A stretch of DNA of 40,185 bases from an uncultured Lachnospiraceae bacterium (lineage in GTDB: Bacteria; Bacillota; Clostridia; Lachnospirales; Lachnospiraceae): positions 1 through 40,185 of the forward strand of contig CABUZU010000004.1 of NCBI GenBank assembly GCA_902496125.1, in the 5' to 3' direction. Each line of letters begins with the position of its first letter. Within the stretch, counting starts at the first letter, position 1. The position numbers and the translations under genes were made by a program. Shown here one piece after another: positions 7,889 to 16,692 of this stretch. Under the pieces are notes generated by a model. That model did not search any database. It was not told the origin of the DNA and worked only from the letters and a program-made list of their open reading frames with translations.

Positions 7889-8656
7889 ATGTCATTACTT
7901 GAAGTTCACAACTTAAAAAAGATATATACCACTCGTTTTGGGGGAAATAAAGTTCAAGCTCTTTCTGAGGTCAATTTCTCAGTAGAAGCTGGAGAATATG
8001 TTGCCATCATGGGTGAATCTGGTTCTGGTAAAACCACCCTACTAAATATTTTAGCTGCCCTTGATAAACCAACCTCTGGCGAAGTATTACTAGGAGACAA
8101 AAATTTCTCGACCATTAAAGATAAAGAACTTTCCGCCTTTCGTAGAGAAAACTTAGGATTTGTATTCCAAGATTTCAACTTACTGGATACCTTCTCATTA
8201 AAGGACAATATCTTCTTACCACTTGTATTATCAGGTACTCCATATCAAAAGATGGAAGAAGAATTACAACCCCTTGCCAAAACGCTTGGAATCGAGCAGC
8301 TATTAGAAAAATTTCCTTATGAAGTATCCGGCGGACAAAAACAACGAGTAGCAGTTGCCCGTGCATTAATTACTCATCCTCAGTTAATTCTTGCCGACGA
8401 GCCAACCGGTGCGCTAGATTCTCACTCTTCTGACCAGTTATTAAATTTATTTAACCAAATTAATGATAATGGCCAAACGATTTTAATGGTAACTCATTCT
8501 ACAAAGGCTGCAAGCCATGCCAAGCGTGTACTCTTCCTTCGTGACGGCAAAGTCTTTCATCAAATTTATCGTGGAGATAAAACTAAAGAAGAAATGTATC
8601 AAACCATTTCCGATACCCTTACATTAATTGCAACAGGTGGTGAACACTATGAATAA
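7889..8656 (+). CDS. Bce-type ABC transporter ATP-binding protein
   Basis: 255 aa ATPase of the MacB/BceA class that powers resistance to cell-wall-targeting peptide antibiotics. Walker A GESGSGKTTLL, Q-loop FVFQDFNLLD, signature VSGGQKQRVAVARAL, Walker B LILADEPTGALDS and the H-switch MVTHS are all intact. It starts after a strong AAAGGAG site and overlaps the permease gene by 8 bp. The divergent BceRS-like pair should sense substrate through this transporter. The specific drug is not readable from sequence. Confidence 0.94.
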   Translation: MSLLEVHNLKKIYTTRFGGNKVQALSEVNFSVEAGEYVAIMGESGSGKTTLLNILAALDKPTSGEVLLGDKNFSTIKDKELSAFRRENLGFVFQDFNLLDTFSLKDNIFLPLVLSGTPYQKMEEELQPLAKTLGIEQLLEKFPYEVSGGQKQRVAVARALITHPQLILADEPTGALDSHSSDQLLNLFNQINDNGQTILMVTHSTKAASHAKRVLFLRDGKVFHQIYRGDKTKEEMYQTISDTLTLIATGGEHYE

Positions 8657-10646
8657 AGGATTTTATGAACATCTTGCTGCTTCAAATTTAAAGAAGAATC
8701 ATCAATTTACAATTCCTTATTTACTAACTGGGATTTGTACGGTAGCCATGTACTATATGATTGGTGCTCTCGCTGAAAATCCAAACCTAATGGTGGCTGC
8801 CGATTCTTCCTCTATTTATACCATTATGAGCTTTGGTACGGTAATTGTTGGAATTTTCAGTGTCGTCATGCTCTTTTATTCGGATACCTTCTTAATGAAG
8901 AGACGTAAAAAAGAACTCGGTTTATACAACATCTTAGGCATGGAAAAACGCCACATTGGAATCATGTTATTTTTTGAAACCCTGTATTCTTGGCTTATTA
9001 CCTGCATACTTGGAATTTTAATTGGTATTTTATTTTCCAAATTGTTTTTCATGTTATTAGTTTATATTGTTGGATTAAAGGTAAAGATGGACTTTTATAT
9101 TTCCACTCTTTACATTACAAGAACCTTCCTACTATTTGGAGCAATTTATTTAGTCTCTTTTTTCCTTCATTTGGTTCAATTAAAAATTAACAATCCCATT
9201 GAACTATTGCACAGCAGTAACGTCGGTGAACGTGAACCAAAGACTAAGAAATTTATGGCTATTATTGGATTTATCTGCTTAGCGATTGGATATTTTATCG
9301 CAATTACTACCACTTCACCCCTTCGTGCACTTGGTAACTTCTTAGTGGCTGTTATCTTAGTTATTATTGCAACTTACTTATTATTTACCGCTGGCAGCAT
9401 TGCAGCACTTAAATTACTTCGTAAAAATAAAAACTATTACTATAAAACCAGACATTTTACCGCCGTTTCAGGTCTGATGTATCGTATGAAACAAAATGCA
9501 ATGGGACTTGCTTCCATCTGTATTCTATCCACAATGGTACTTGTTATGGTTTCTACCACCGTCTGTCTATACGCCAGTGTTGATTCAATGGTAAAAGATA
9601 ATTTTCCACGTAACACGGTCTTTACTTTAGAAGAGAATTTAAAAAATAATACTTGGAATATTCATGGCAAGGAATTTCTTGATAAAATCCATGAACTTGG
9701 AATCAAAACGAAAAATGAAGTTTACTACCCAAATCTCTATACCTACGCTTTATTAGAAGTAAATCACTTTAACTGTGATTTGGAAGAATTTACTGGAACA
9801 GAAGATAACTTGTATGGTTTAAAAATTATCCCAATGAGCGGATATGAAATGGCTGGTGGAACCCCTGTCGATTTAAAAGAAGATGAAGTCTTAATGCTTC
9901 AGTCTAAGAACCGTAACCTTTCCATCTTCACCCTCTTAAATCAAACCTTTAAGGTAAAGGGAGTAGCAGAAACGACTTCACTCGATTATAGTACCAAGGA
10001 TGCTTACGATGAAAATTACTTCGTTATTATTGTAAAAGATGAAAGCGTATTAAAGAAACTAAGCAAGGATTCCGAGGCGACCAATCTCTCTTATATCTAT
10101 AGCTATTACTTTGACCTAGTTGGAGACAATTCTAACCAAATTGAGGCAACGAATAAAATTGAAAATTGGATTTCAAAAAATGCAGCCGATGACAGTGCCT
10201 ATGGATATTCTTATAACAACAAGGCAATAGTCGTTAATATGTATCAAACCCAATATGGTTCCTTCCTCTTCCTTGGACTATTTTTAGGACTTTTATTCCT
10301 TGCTGGAACCGTACTGATTATTTACTACAAACAAGTTTCAGAAGGGTATGATGACCACGACAAATTCCAAATTATGCAAAAAGTCGGCATGAGTTTAAAG
10401 GAAGTAAGAAAGTCTATTCAATCACAAATTTTACTTGTCTTCTTCTTGCCTCTTGTGACTGCAGTGATTCACATTTGCTTCGCCTTCCCATTAATTCGAA
10501 GGTTATTAGAAATTTTTAATATGACTAATGTTCGTCTCTTTCTTATTTGTACCATCGCCTGTGTTGGCGTCTTCTCTGTAATTTATGCATTGGTATATGC
10601 ATTGACTGCAAGGGTATATTATAAGTTGGTAACGAAGAGAGATTAA
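8649..10646 (+). CDS. Bce-type ABC transporter permease (FtsX domains)
   Basis: 665 aa membrane protein. About ten hydrophobic segments are visible: one near the N-terminus, a cluster over residues 45-330, then a large extracytoplasmic domain (roughly residues 330-540) and three to four helices at the end. This is the BceB layout, with the big extracellular domain between membrane helices 7 and 8 acting as sensor. An in-frame upstream start at 8628 exists, but AGGTGG lies before the ATG at 8649, which also gives the usual 8-bp overlap with the ATPase gene. Works with the ATPase in peptide-antibiotic detoxification and signalling. Confidence 0.9.
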   Translation: MNKGFYEHLAASNLKKNHQFTIPYLLTGICTVAMYYMIGALAENPNLMVAADSSSIYTIMSFGTVIVGIFSVVMLFYSDTFLMKRRKKELGLYNILGMEKRHIGIMLFFETLYSWLITCILGILIGILFSKLFFMLLVYIVGLKVKMDFYISTLYITRTFLLFGAIYLVSFFLHLVQLKINNPIELLHSSNVGEREPKTKKFMAIIGFICLAIGYFIAITTTSPLRALGNFLVAVILVIIATYLLFTAGSIAALKLLRKNKNYYYKTRHFTAVSGLMYRMKQNAMGLASICILSTMVLVMVSTTVCLYASVDSMVKDNFPRNTVFTLEENLKNNTWNIHGKEFLDKIHELGIKTKNEVYYPNLYTYALLEVNHFNCDLEEFTGTEDNLYGLKIIPMSGYEMAGGTPVDLKEDEVLMLQSKNRNLSIFTLLNQTFKVKGVAETTSLDYSTKDAYDENYFVIIVKDESVLKKLSKDSEATNLSYIYSYYFDLVGDNSNQIEATNKIENWISKNAADDSAYGYSYNNKAIVVNMYQTQYGSFLFLGLFLGLLFLAGTVLIIYYKQVSEGYDDHDKFQIMQKVGMSLKEVRKSIQSQILLVFFLPLVTAVIHICFAFPLIRRLLEIFNMTNVRLFLICTIACVGVFSVIYALVYALTARVYYKLVTKRD

Positions 10647-10682
10647 AAAAAACGGCTATTGCTAAGAGCGATAGCCGTTTTT
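10647..10682. terminator. Bidirectional terminator overlapping the end of the acyltransferase gene
   Basis: Stem AACGGCTAT/ATAGCCGTT (10651-10659 with 10671-10679) flanked by an A run on the left and T run on the right. On the minus strand the stem encodes the last residues (NGYRS) of the acyltransferase, so coding sequence and terminator overlap. Confidence 0.88.
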
Positions 10683-11735
10683 ACATAGCTTCTTTATCCA
10701 TCCAATTACTGCTGCTGTAAAGCAAGTAACTGCTAGCATTAAAAGATAAATCATGATGGACTGCCAAACATTCTTTTCTAAGTCTTCTTGATAATAAGTA
10801 AATACTAAATTTCGATATCCGATATGCAATAAATAAAGTTCTAATGATTTAGACCCAAACCATCGAAGTACCGAATTGACTTTTTCGCTTTCTAAACTAG
10901 ATATTAAGAAGCATCCACACATACAGATTGCCATTCCAACCCAAAAATCATCAATTCTTTGAACCATTACAAGCGATTCATCTGCTGCAATGATTTCTTT
11001 TGAGATAATTCGAACTAAAAGTCCAGCTAAAATTACAAAGCCCCACTTCTTATTCATCGGACGCTTCTCTCTTACCCAACTACCTATAAAGCATCCAAAT
11101 ACAAATGACGGAATACGCCCAATTGCAATTTCATAAATACCATAATATTCCGTACCCATCAACGCATCTAGTGCATAAAAACTTCCTAATAAAATTATAA
11201 TTAATGTTGTATAACGAATCAGTCTTCCTTGCGAAAACAAGGTAATCACAATTGGCGATACTAAATATAAAATAATTAAAAATGGAATATACCAATACGT
11301 TCTGTCATTATCTTCAATCCAAGTATAACAGGACACATTACAAAACCATTTTTGTACCCATTCTGCTTGCGTATGGAATGTTTCCACTTTTATCATTCTA
11401 AAATACCAATAGATTCCTGAAATAATAAAATACGTTGGAAGAATTCTAAGGATTCTCTTTTTATAATAGGCAAATAAACTTTTTCTTTTATGCCAAGCAA
11501 AGAAAAGTCCCATACCACTTAAGAACAGAAAAATATCGACTCCTGAATTTCCATCTAGTATCAATCTATATAATATCGAATTTCCAATGATTTTATCATT
11601 CTTAATTAAATCAACATCTCTACTATGGAAAAGCATGATAATAATAATTGCAATACCCATTAACTCCGAACGGTATACACTAAGGCTATTCCAATTCCAT
11701 GTCCATTTCTTTACTGTATTCGTATTTTCTTGCAT
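10662..11735 (-). CDS. Membrane acyltransferase, family 3 (OafA/OatA-like)
   Basis: 357 aa integral membrane protein with about ten hydrophobic helices. The early IIIIMLFHSRD has the His of the acyltransferase_3 active site, DIFLFLSGMGLFF is the second signature, and KKRILRILPTYFI is the conserved Arg-rich cytoplasmic loop. Such enzymes O-acylate polysaccharides, peptidoglycan or small molecules. There is no fused SGNH domain, which is normal for the shorter members. AAGGGG precedes the ATG. Monocistronic with its own strong promoter; the substrate is unknown. Confidence 0.88.
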   Translation of the reverse strand: MQENTNTVKKWTWNWNSLSVYRSELMGIAIIIIMLFHSRDVDLIKNDKIIGNSILYRLILDGNSGVDIFLFLSGMGLFFAWHKRKSLFAYYKKRILRILPTYFIISGIYWYFRMIKVETFHTQAEWVQKWFCNVSCYTWIEDNDRTYWYIPFLIILYLVSPIVITLFSQGRLIRYTTLIIILLGSFYALDALMGTEYYGIYEIAIGRIPSFVFGCFIGSWVREKRPMNKKWGFVILAGLLVRIISKEIIAADESLVMVQRIDDFWVGMAICMCGCFLISSLESEKVNSVLRWFGSKSLELYLLHIGYRNLVFTYYQEDLEKNVWQSIMIYLLMLAVTCFTAAVIGWIKKLCKNGYRS

Positions 11736-11762
11736 ATAAGTCCCCTTTCTGTATTTTTCTCC

Positions 11763-11791
11763 ATAATAATACGTATGAGGGAAACTGTCAA
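11763..11791 (-). promoter_or_regulatory. Promoter of the acyltransferase gene
   Basis: Minus strand: perfect -35 TTGACA (11786-11791), 17-bp spacer, -10 TATTAT (11763-11768), 28 bp upstream of the ATG. Confidence 0.75.
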
Positions 11792-11971
11792 TTACAAAAA
11801 AGGCACTACAAGTTTCTTGGTAACCGCATATTTTAGTTACTTACTAAAGAATATTTCTCCACTTCGTATTCATACTATATTAACCAATAATCAACCTAAT
11901 TACACGCTTAATCATCAAACTGGTGAATGCTTAAAAATAATATAAGCTTTAATTCATTAAAACGCAGTATA

Positions 11972-12024
11972 TTGTTAACCTATATCAATTTTAAGTTGAC
12001 ATTTAACTTTTTCCATGTTATTGT
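11972..12024 (+). promoter_or_regulatory. bioB promoter with BirA-type biotin operator
   Basis: TTGTTAAC (11972-11979), 15 bp, then GTTGACAT (11995-12002) matches the known Gram-positive BirA operator form TTGTTAAC-N15-GTTAACAA with two mismatches in the right arm. The right arm overlaps the -35 TTGACA (11996-12001); the -10 is TATTGT (12019-12024) after 17 bp. Biotin-loaded BirA would block the promoter. A further repeat ATTGT-ATAA-ACAAT follows at 12020-12033. The stretch 11792-11971 upstream shows nothing I can support. Confidence 0.8.
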
Positions 12025-12063
12025 ATAAACAATTATCGAACTGATAGAAGGAGAGGATTTCTA

Positions 12064-13011
12064 ATGATTTCAGAACTAACAAGGGAGGATGCCATTGACA
12101 TTCTTAATACTCCAGATGAAAAACTAGAAGAGCTAATTTCTAGAGCAGAAATATTACGTCGAAAATATAAAGGCAACCATGTAAGTATTCATATTCTGAC
12201 CAACGCAAGAAGCGGTAACTGTTCACAAGACTGTGCCTACTGTGCTCAGTCCTGTCGTTCAAAAGCGGATATTGATAAATATAAATGGGTTTCAGATGAA
12301 AAATTATATGCGGACAATGACTTTGTCAATGAACATCATCTATCTAGACACTGCATTGGTCTAAGCGGCATGAAATTTACCGATGCAGAAATTGAAGAGT
12401 TGGCAAAACGTATTCGAAAAATGAAAGAGGACGGAACACATCTTTGTTGTTCGATTGGATTTTTAACAGAGAAGCAAGCTCTAATTTTAAAAGAAGCTGG
12501 ACTTGACCGTATTAACCACAATTTAAATAGTAGCCGTGATTATTACCACAATATCTGTTCAACTCACACCTATGAACAACGTGTTGAAAATATTAAGATG
12601 CTACAAGGTCTAGGATTTGAAATCTGTAGTGGTGGAATTATCGGAATGGGTGAAAGTAAAGAAGATGTGGTAGATATGCTACTAGAACTTCGTGAAATAA
12701 AACCAGAAGCACTACCGATTAATTTCCTTCTGCCAATTCCTGGAACGCCATTAGAACACGCGGATATGTCTAAACTTACAACTGCTTACTGTATGAAGGT
12801 GCTCTGTCTTGCTAGACTTTTAGTTCCACAAGCGGATATCCGTTGTGCTGCTGGACGTGAAGTTTATTTCAAAGGAGAAGAAAAAAATCTACTCCGTGTC
12901 GTTGATTCCATCTTTGCTTCTGGTTATCTTACTGCTGATGGACAAGGAATTAAAGATACAATTCAATTAATTGAAGATGCCGGTTTCACTTATGAAATCG
13001 AGTCTGCTTAG
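12064..13011 (+). CDS. bioB: Biotin synthase
   Basis: 315 aa radical SAM enzyme that inserts sulfur into dethiobiotin. The [4Fe-4S] motif is CSQDCAYCAQS, followed by ICSGGIIGMGE (SAM-binding GGE-like region), LPINFLLPIPGTPL and ADIRCAAGREVYF, which aligns with the VRLSAGRE region of E. coli BioB. Several extra cysteines (HLCCS, HNICS, IRCAAGR) differ from the classical enzyme and recall BioBs of anaerobic Clostridia reported to use a different auxiliary iron-sulfur cluster. No bioA, bioD or bioF is nearby, so the organism probably converts imported dethiobiotin. First gene of bioB-bioY. Confidence 0.93.
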   Translation: MISELTREDAIDILNTPDEKLEELISRAEILRRKYKGNHVSIHILTNARSGNCSQDCAYCAQSCRSKADIDKYKWVSDEKLYADNDFVNEHHLSRHCIGLSGMKFTDAEIEELAKRIRKMKEDGTHLCCSIGFLTEKQALILKEAGLDRINHNLNSSRDYYHNICSTHTYEQRVENIKMLQGLGFEICSGGIIGMGESKEDVVDMLLELREIKPEALPINFLLPIPGTPLEHADMSKLTTAYCMKVLCLARLLVPQADIRCAAGREVYFKGEEKNLLRVVDSIFASGYLTADGQGIKDTIQLIEDAGFTYEIESA

Positions 13012-13034
13012 TAATTATAAAAAGGAGAATTATT

Positions 13035-13592
13035 ATGACTAATACAAACGTTCAAACAATGAAAAGAAGTAATACCTATGCCATGGTGGTTACCGCATTA
13101 ATGGCAGCAGTTACCTGTATTCTTGCACCGTTATCCATTCCAATTGGACCAGTTCCCATTTCGCTTACCAACCTTGCCATTTACCTATCCCTTTATCTTC
13201 TCGATTGGAAGAAGGGAACGCTAAGCTATTTAATCTATGTCTTAATCGGACTTGTTGGTCTTCCTGTATTTTCTGGATTTACTGGCGGACCAAGTAAGCT
13301 TGCTGGTCCTACTGGCGGCTATATTATTGGCTTTATCCCAATGGCAGTTATCGCAGGTATTATCATTGACAACTACAATAAAAAATGGATTCAAATTTTA
13401 GGAATGATTGTCGGCACTGCTGTCTGCTATGCATTTGGAACCGCATGGTTTTGCTTCCAATCTGGAATGAGCGTGTCTGCTGCCCTTGCAATCTGTGTTA
13501 TTCCTTTCATTCCAGGCGACCTTATTAAAATGGTTATCGCAATGATTATTGGACCTATGGTTCGTAAAAGAGTTGGAACCGCTGTACAGTAA
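13035..13592 (+). CDS. bioY: Biotin transporter S component BioY
   Basis: 185 aa with six predicted membrane helices. Family marks are LAPLSIPIGPVPISLTNLAIY near the N-terminus, the glycine-rich GGPSKLAGPTGGYIIGF loop and FIPGDLIKMVIA near the end. BioY binds biotin (or dethiobiotin) in the membrane, alone or with a shared ECF energising module. 23 bp after bioB with an AAAGGAG site and followed by a terminator, so it shares the BirA-regulated promoter. Confidence 0.95.
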   Translation: MTNTNVQTMKRSNTYAMVVTALMAAVTCILAPLSIPIGPVPISLTNLAIYLSLYLLDWKKGTLSYLIYVLIGLVGLPVFSGFTGGPSKLAGPTGGYIIGFIPMAVIAGIIIDNYNKKWIQILGMIVGTAVCYAFGTAWFCFQSGMSVSAALAICVIPFIPGDLIKMVIAMIIGPMVRKRVGTAVQ

Positions 13593-13598
13593 ATGACA

Positions 13599-13638
13599 AA
13601 AAGTGCTACTTCCTTTCATAAGGTTGTAGCACTTTTTT
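13599..13638. terminator. Bidirectional terminator between bioY and rtcB
   Basis: Stem AAGTGCTAC/GTAGCACTT (13601-13609 with 13626-13634), A-rich before and TTTTTT after. It serves bioY on the plus strand and can serve the convergent rtcB. Confidence 0.88.
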
Positions 13639-13639
13639 A

Positions 13640-14845
13640 TTACGCCTTAAAATTATAAATTGGTTTCATCACTTCAATCACATCTACTGACTCTTTAATC
13701 ACATCAATAATATCATCAAGAGACTTATAGGCCATCGGTGCCTCATCCAATGTCTCTTCCTTTATCGAAGTGGTATAAATTCCTGCCATTTCCTTTCGAT
13801 ACTCGTCCATTGAAAGCATTTCCTTCGCCTTCGTCCTAGAAAATAGTCTCCCTGCCCCGTGTGGTGCAGAATAGTTCCACTCCTCATTTCCTTTGCCAAC
13901 TGCAAGTACACTGCCATCTCTCATATTGATTGGAATCAATACCTTCTCACCTTTATGAGCAGCAATTGATCCCTTTCTTAAAATCATCTCATTAGTATCA
14001 ATATAGTTATGAATCGTATGGAAAGCCTCTTTCGCCATCATACCGGTACGTTCTAAAATCACCTTTGCCATATATTCACGATTTCGTCTAGCAAATCTTT
14101 GACAAATTTCAATATCATATAAATAATCCTTAAAAGGTTCTCCATACAAATAGCAAAGGTCCTCCGGCATATCACATTCATGTTCTTCTTGTGCAAGTGC
14201 TTTTAATGCACGCTCAATTTCTGCTGCCCTACCAGTCTTCTTGTACTCAGAAATGATTTCATCTCTCTTCCTAAGACACTCAAACTTACCTGAATGTAAC
14301 TCGATTGCCTTTCGTTGGTAGATTTCTGCTACCTGCTTACCAAGATTTCTACTTCCTGAATGAATAATCAAATATTTTGTTCCATCCTTCGCCTCATCTA
14401 CTTCAATAAAATGATTGCCACTTCCAAGTGTACCAAGGCTTCTCTCTAAATGGTCTAAATGTTTTAAACTGCTATAACATCTAAGACTTGTTAAATCAAA
14501 ATCTTCTGGTTTCTCTTCCCATACATTTAAACCCGATGGTACAAAATGTGCTGCTTCATCAAGCTTTTTAAAATCAATACAAATCTTGCCAAGATTTATC
14601 GTATACATGCCACATCCTATATCGACTCCGACAATGTTTGGAACCGCTTTATCTTCAATTGTCATTGTTGTGCCTATCGTACACCCCTTACCAGCATGAA
14701 CATCTGGCATAATACGAATCTTACTTCCTTTTGTAAATTCATGGTCACACATTCGACGAATTTGAGAAATAGCTTCCTCTTCTACCACCTTCGCATAGCA
14801 TAAGGCAGTGTTTATATTTCCTTTGATTTCAAACAATATACTCAT
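13640..14845 (-). CDS. rtcB: RtcB-family RNA ligase
   Basis: About 400 aa, the length of the bacterial RtcB-type ligases that join 2',3'-cyclic-phosphate or 3'-phosphate RNA ends to 5'-OH ends using GTP and Mn2+. Metal-site motifs are GVDIGCGMY (Asp, Cys), GSGNHFIEV (His) and HSGSRNLG (His); the guanylylated His is expected in SAPHGAGRLFSR near the C-terminus. The ATG at 14845 has AAGGAG only 1 nt upstream, so translation may really begin at the in-frame TTG at 14836 (product starting LFEIKGN, as in homologs). Such enzymes repair RNA after RNase damage; no archease or RtcR gene is next to it. Confidence 0.9.
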   Translation of the reverse strand: MSILFEIKGNINTALCYAKVVEEEAISQIRRMCDHEFTKGSKIRIMPDVHAGKGCTIGTTMTIEDKAVPNIVGVDIGCGMYTINLGKICIDFKKLDEAAHFVPSGLNVWEEKPEDFDLTSLRCYSSLKHLDHLERSLGTLGSGNHFIEVDEAKDGTKYLIIHSGSRNLGKQVAEIYQRKAIELHSGKFECLRKRDEIISEYKKTGRAAEIERALKALAQEEHECDMPEDLCYLYGEPFKDYLYDIEICQRFARRNREYMAKVILERTGMMAKEAFHTIHNYIDTNEMILRKGSIAAHKGEKVLIPINMRDGSVLAVGKGNEEWNYSAPHGAGRLFSRTKAKEMLSMDEYRKEMAGIYTTSIKEETLDEAPMAYKSLDDIIDVIKESVDVIEVMKPIYNFKA

Positions 14846-14872
14846 CTCCTTTTATGCTAATCAACCGACTTT

Positions 14873-16465
14873 TTACTCATCCTTCTCAAATCGCTCAATC
14901 AAACATTCATGTTCTTTTGTTTTCTTATTATAATTGATTCCTACTAATAAAATCTCACCTGTATAATACTGCAATGCCTGTGTATATTTTTTATCCTTAA
15001 TTTGTTCAAGTGCAGTTTTTGCAGAATGATTCCATTTTAACTCTACCAATAATGCTGGATAATCCATTACATATTCTTTTTTAGGAAAATATACAAAATC
15101 TGCAAATCCTCTTCCAGTTGCAAACTCTCTAATCGGTATAAAATAATATTGCACCGCACTCAAAAATGCTATTGTTAGCACACTACTAAGGGAATTTTCA
15201 TCATTATACTGAATGGTTGATGCATAATCATTGTGAATAATCTCAATTTCTTCAGCTACAACTTCTGCATCTTCCTCTAAAACTGCATTCAATAATTTCT
15301 CAGAAACCTTCTGAAAACGTATAAATTCATTCCACTTATTTTGCCTAAGGGCTAACTGAAACTCCTGCCTAATTTCCTCATTTGGAATAAATGCCGTTCT
15401 TCTTCTATCATCATAGCCCAAATATCCCAAATGAATCAATGCTGTTAAAACATCATCCTTATCAGCAAAACTTACCATATCATTTTGAAAAGCACTAACC
15501 TCGACAGGAACTGCCACGCCTGAAAGCATCTCAATAACTGCTGCCTTTAATCCATCAAAATCCATACTAATCAATGGCAGAATTGACTCATAAGTTCCAG
15601 TCTGCGACCAATAGCTTTTATAATTCCCACGAAGCATTACACTTACAACCGCTTTAGGATTATATACATGATAGTCCTCTAATTGATATCCATCATACCA
15701 ATGCTTGACTTCTTCAAATTCCTTATCATACTCCTTACATAATTTCTTAACTTCCTCTTCTACAAATCCAATATAAGGAGCAAATATACTTGCATCTAAC
15801 ATTGTAAATTCATCGAAATTATTGAGTGCTGATTGTGTCTTTATCTTCTTAATTGGTAAAATACCTGTAAGATATGCCAATGCCAAATATCTAGTAGGTT
15901 CCACTCCTTTAAACAGTCCTCTTAGAAAATCAATATATTCTTCTTGCACCGATTGATTGGTTGCTTCTTCCCTAATAATCGCATCCCACTCATCAATAAT
16001 GACAATAAATTTACTTCCTACCGTTGCATTAATACAAGATAACGCTCCAAAAACAGTTGCAACATTATTAGGAACTATATTCGGATAAACTTCTCTAAGT
16101 TCATTTACAATATTTGTATTTAAATATTCCACTGTCTTTCCTGGTGAGCCTGCATCCATCATACACCATTGAACATCAAAATGAATTACATCATACTGAT
16201 TTAAATGCTTGGAATAACTCTCTCTTTTGCTAATATTCAATTGCTTAAATAGTTCTTCTGAATTACAACCTTTACTATAATACGCTGCTAACATATTAGC
16301 AGTTATGGATTTTCCAAAACGGCGAGGACGACTATTACAAATAAATGCTTGTGTAGAATTTAAAACTCTATTCGTATATTCAATTAAATCCGTCTTATCC
16401 ACATAAATCTGTGAATTTAATGCCGATTGAAAAGCACTTGAATCTGGATTTACAAAACGCCCCAT
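14873..16465 (-). CDS. AAA-ATPase-like protein with C-terminal PD-(D/E)XK nuclease-like domain
   Basis: 530 aa of the AAA-ATPase_like (DUF1703-type) family that is abundant in gut Clostridia and Bacteroides. The N-terminal VDKTDLIEY and the Walker A-like SRPRRFGKSIT are followed by Walker B FIVIIDEWDAI. The last 100 residues hold a PD-(D/E)XK-like core: FADFVYFP, then LLVELKW and the ALEQIKDKKY helix. The biological role of this family is not established; mobile or defence-related roles have been suggested. It starts at an ATG with AAAGGA 9 bp upstream, has its own promoter and lies directly downstream of mini-CRISPR cassette 1. Confidence 0.85.
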   Translation of the reverse strand: MGRFVNPDSSAFQSALNSQIYVDKTDLIEYTNRVLNSTQAFICNSRPRRFGKSITANMLAAYYSKGCNSEELFKQLNISKRESYSKHLNQYDVIHFDVQWCMMDAGSPGKTVEYLNTNIVNELREVYPNIVPNNVATVFGALSCINATVGSKFIVIIDEWDAIIREEATNQSVQEEYIDFLRGLFKGVEPTRYLALAYLTGILPIKKIKTQSALNNFDEFTMLDASIFAPYIGFVEEEVKKLCKEYDKEFEEVKHWYDGYQLEDYHVYNPKAVVSVMLRGNYKSYWSQTGTYESILPLISMDFDGLKAAVIEMLSGVAVPVEVSAFQNDMVSFADKDDVLTALIHLGYLGYDDRRRTAFIPNEEIRQEFQLALRQNKWNEFIRFQKVSEKLLNAVLEEDAEVVAEEIEIIHNDYASTIQYNDENSLSSVLTIAFLSAVQYYFIPIREFATGRGFADFVYFPKKEYVMDYPALLVELKWNHSAKTALEQIKDKKYTQALQYYTGEILLVGINYNKKTKEHECLIERFEKDE

Positions 16466-16496
16466 TCCATCACATCCTTTTTACTTTACTAATTAT

Positions 16497-16525
16497 ATTA
16501 TGCATGGTGTTGTTCGTCGAGTCAA
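16497..16525 (-). promoter_or_regulatory. Promoter of the AAA-ATPase-like gene
   Basis: Minus strand: -35 TTGACT (16520-16525), 17-bp spacer, -10 CATAAT (16497-16502). It lies downstream of the array terminator, so the gene is likely transcribed independently of the array. Confidence 0.6.
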
Positions 16526-16548
16526 TGGATTTTATTATCCTTTCTAAC

Positions 16549-16586
16549 AAAAAAACTAGACTACATATTTCTATGTAATCTAGTTT
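16549..16586 (-). terminator. Terminator of mini-CRISPR cassette 1
   Basis: A 14-bp stem (16554-16567 with 16572-16585) with 4-nt loop, containing CTAGATTACATA. Its one imperfect pair is a G-U on the minus-strand RNA but an A-C mismatch on the plus strand, and the U-tract (A run 16549-16555) is on the minus side. Both facts favour minus-strand transcription. Confidence 0.8.
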
Positions 16587-16589
16587 CTT

Positions 16590-16692
16590 AATAAAATTCC
16601 TTGTAGGAAAGGTACAACGAGCTAAAAGAAGAGAGGACAAAGAATAGTACAACCTTCCCTGCTGTTACAATTCCGCATAGGTAAGGTACAAC
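16590..16692 (-). CRISPR. Mini-CRISPR array 1: two 29-nt repeats, one spacer
   Basis: Leader-proximal repeat at 16664-16692 (minus strand GTTGTACC...ATTGTAAC) differs from that of array 2 at 3 of 29 positions. The distal repeat at 16590-16618 is degenerate at its 3' (crRNA-tag) end but matches the distal repeat of array 2 at 28 of 29. The spacer is 45 nt (16619-16663), longer than the 37 nt of array 2, and contains GTACAAC (16647-16653), a copy of the repeat's terminal seven bases and perhaps a repeat remnant. The altered tag (ATTGTAAC rather than ATTGAAAC) may affect processing. It sits about 7 kb from cas6 with its own promoter and terminator. Confidence 0.78.

Noticed and set aside
11730..11945. 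71-aa plus-strand reading frame upstream of bioB
   Set aside because: No ribosome-binding site or recognisable protein character; it covers the acyltransferase promoter region.
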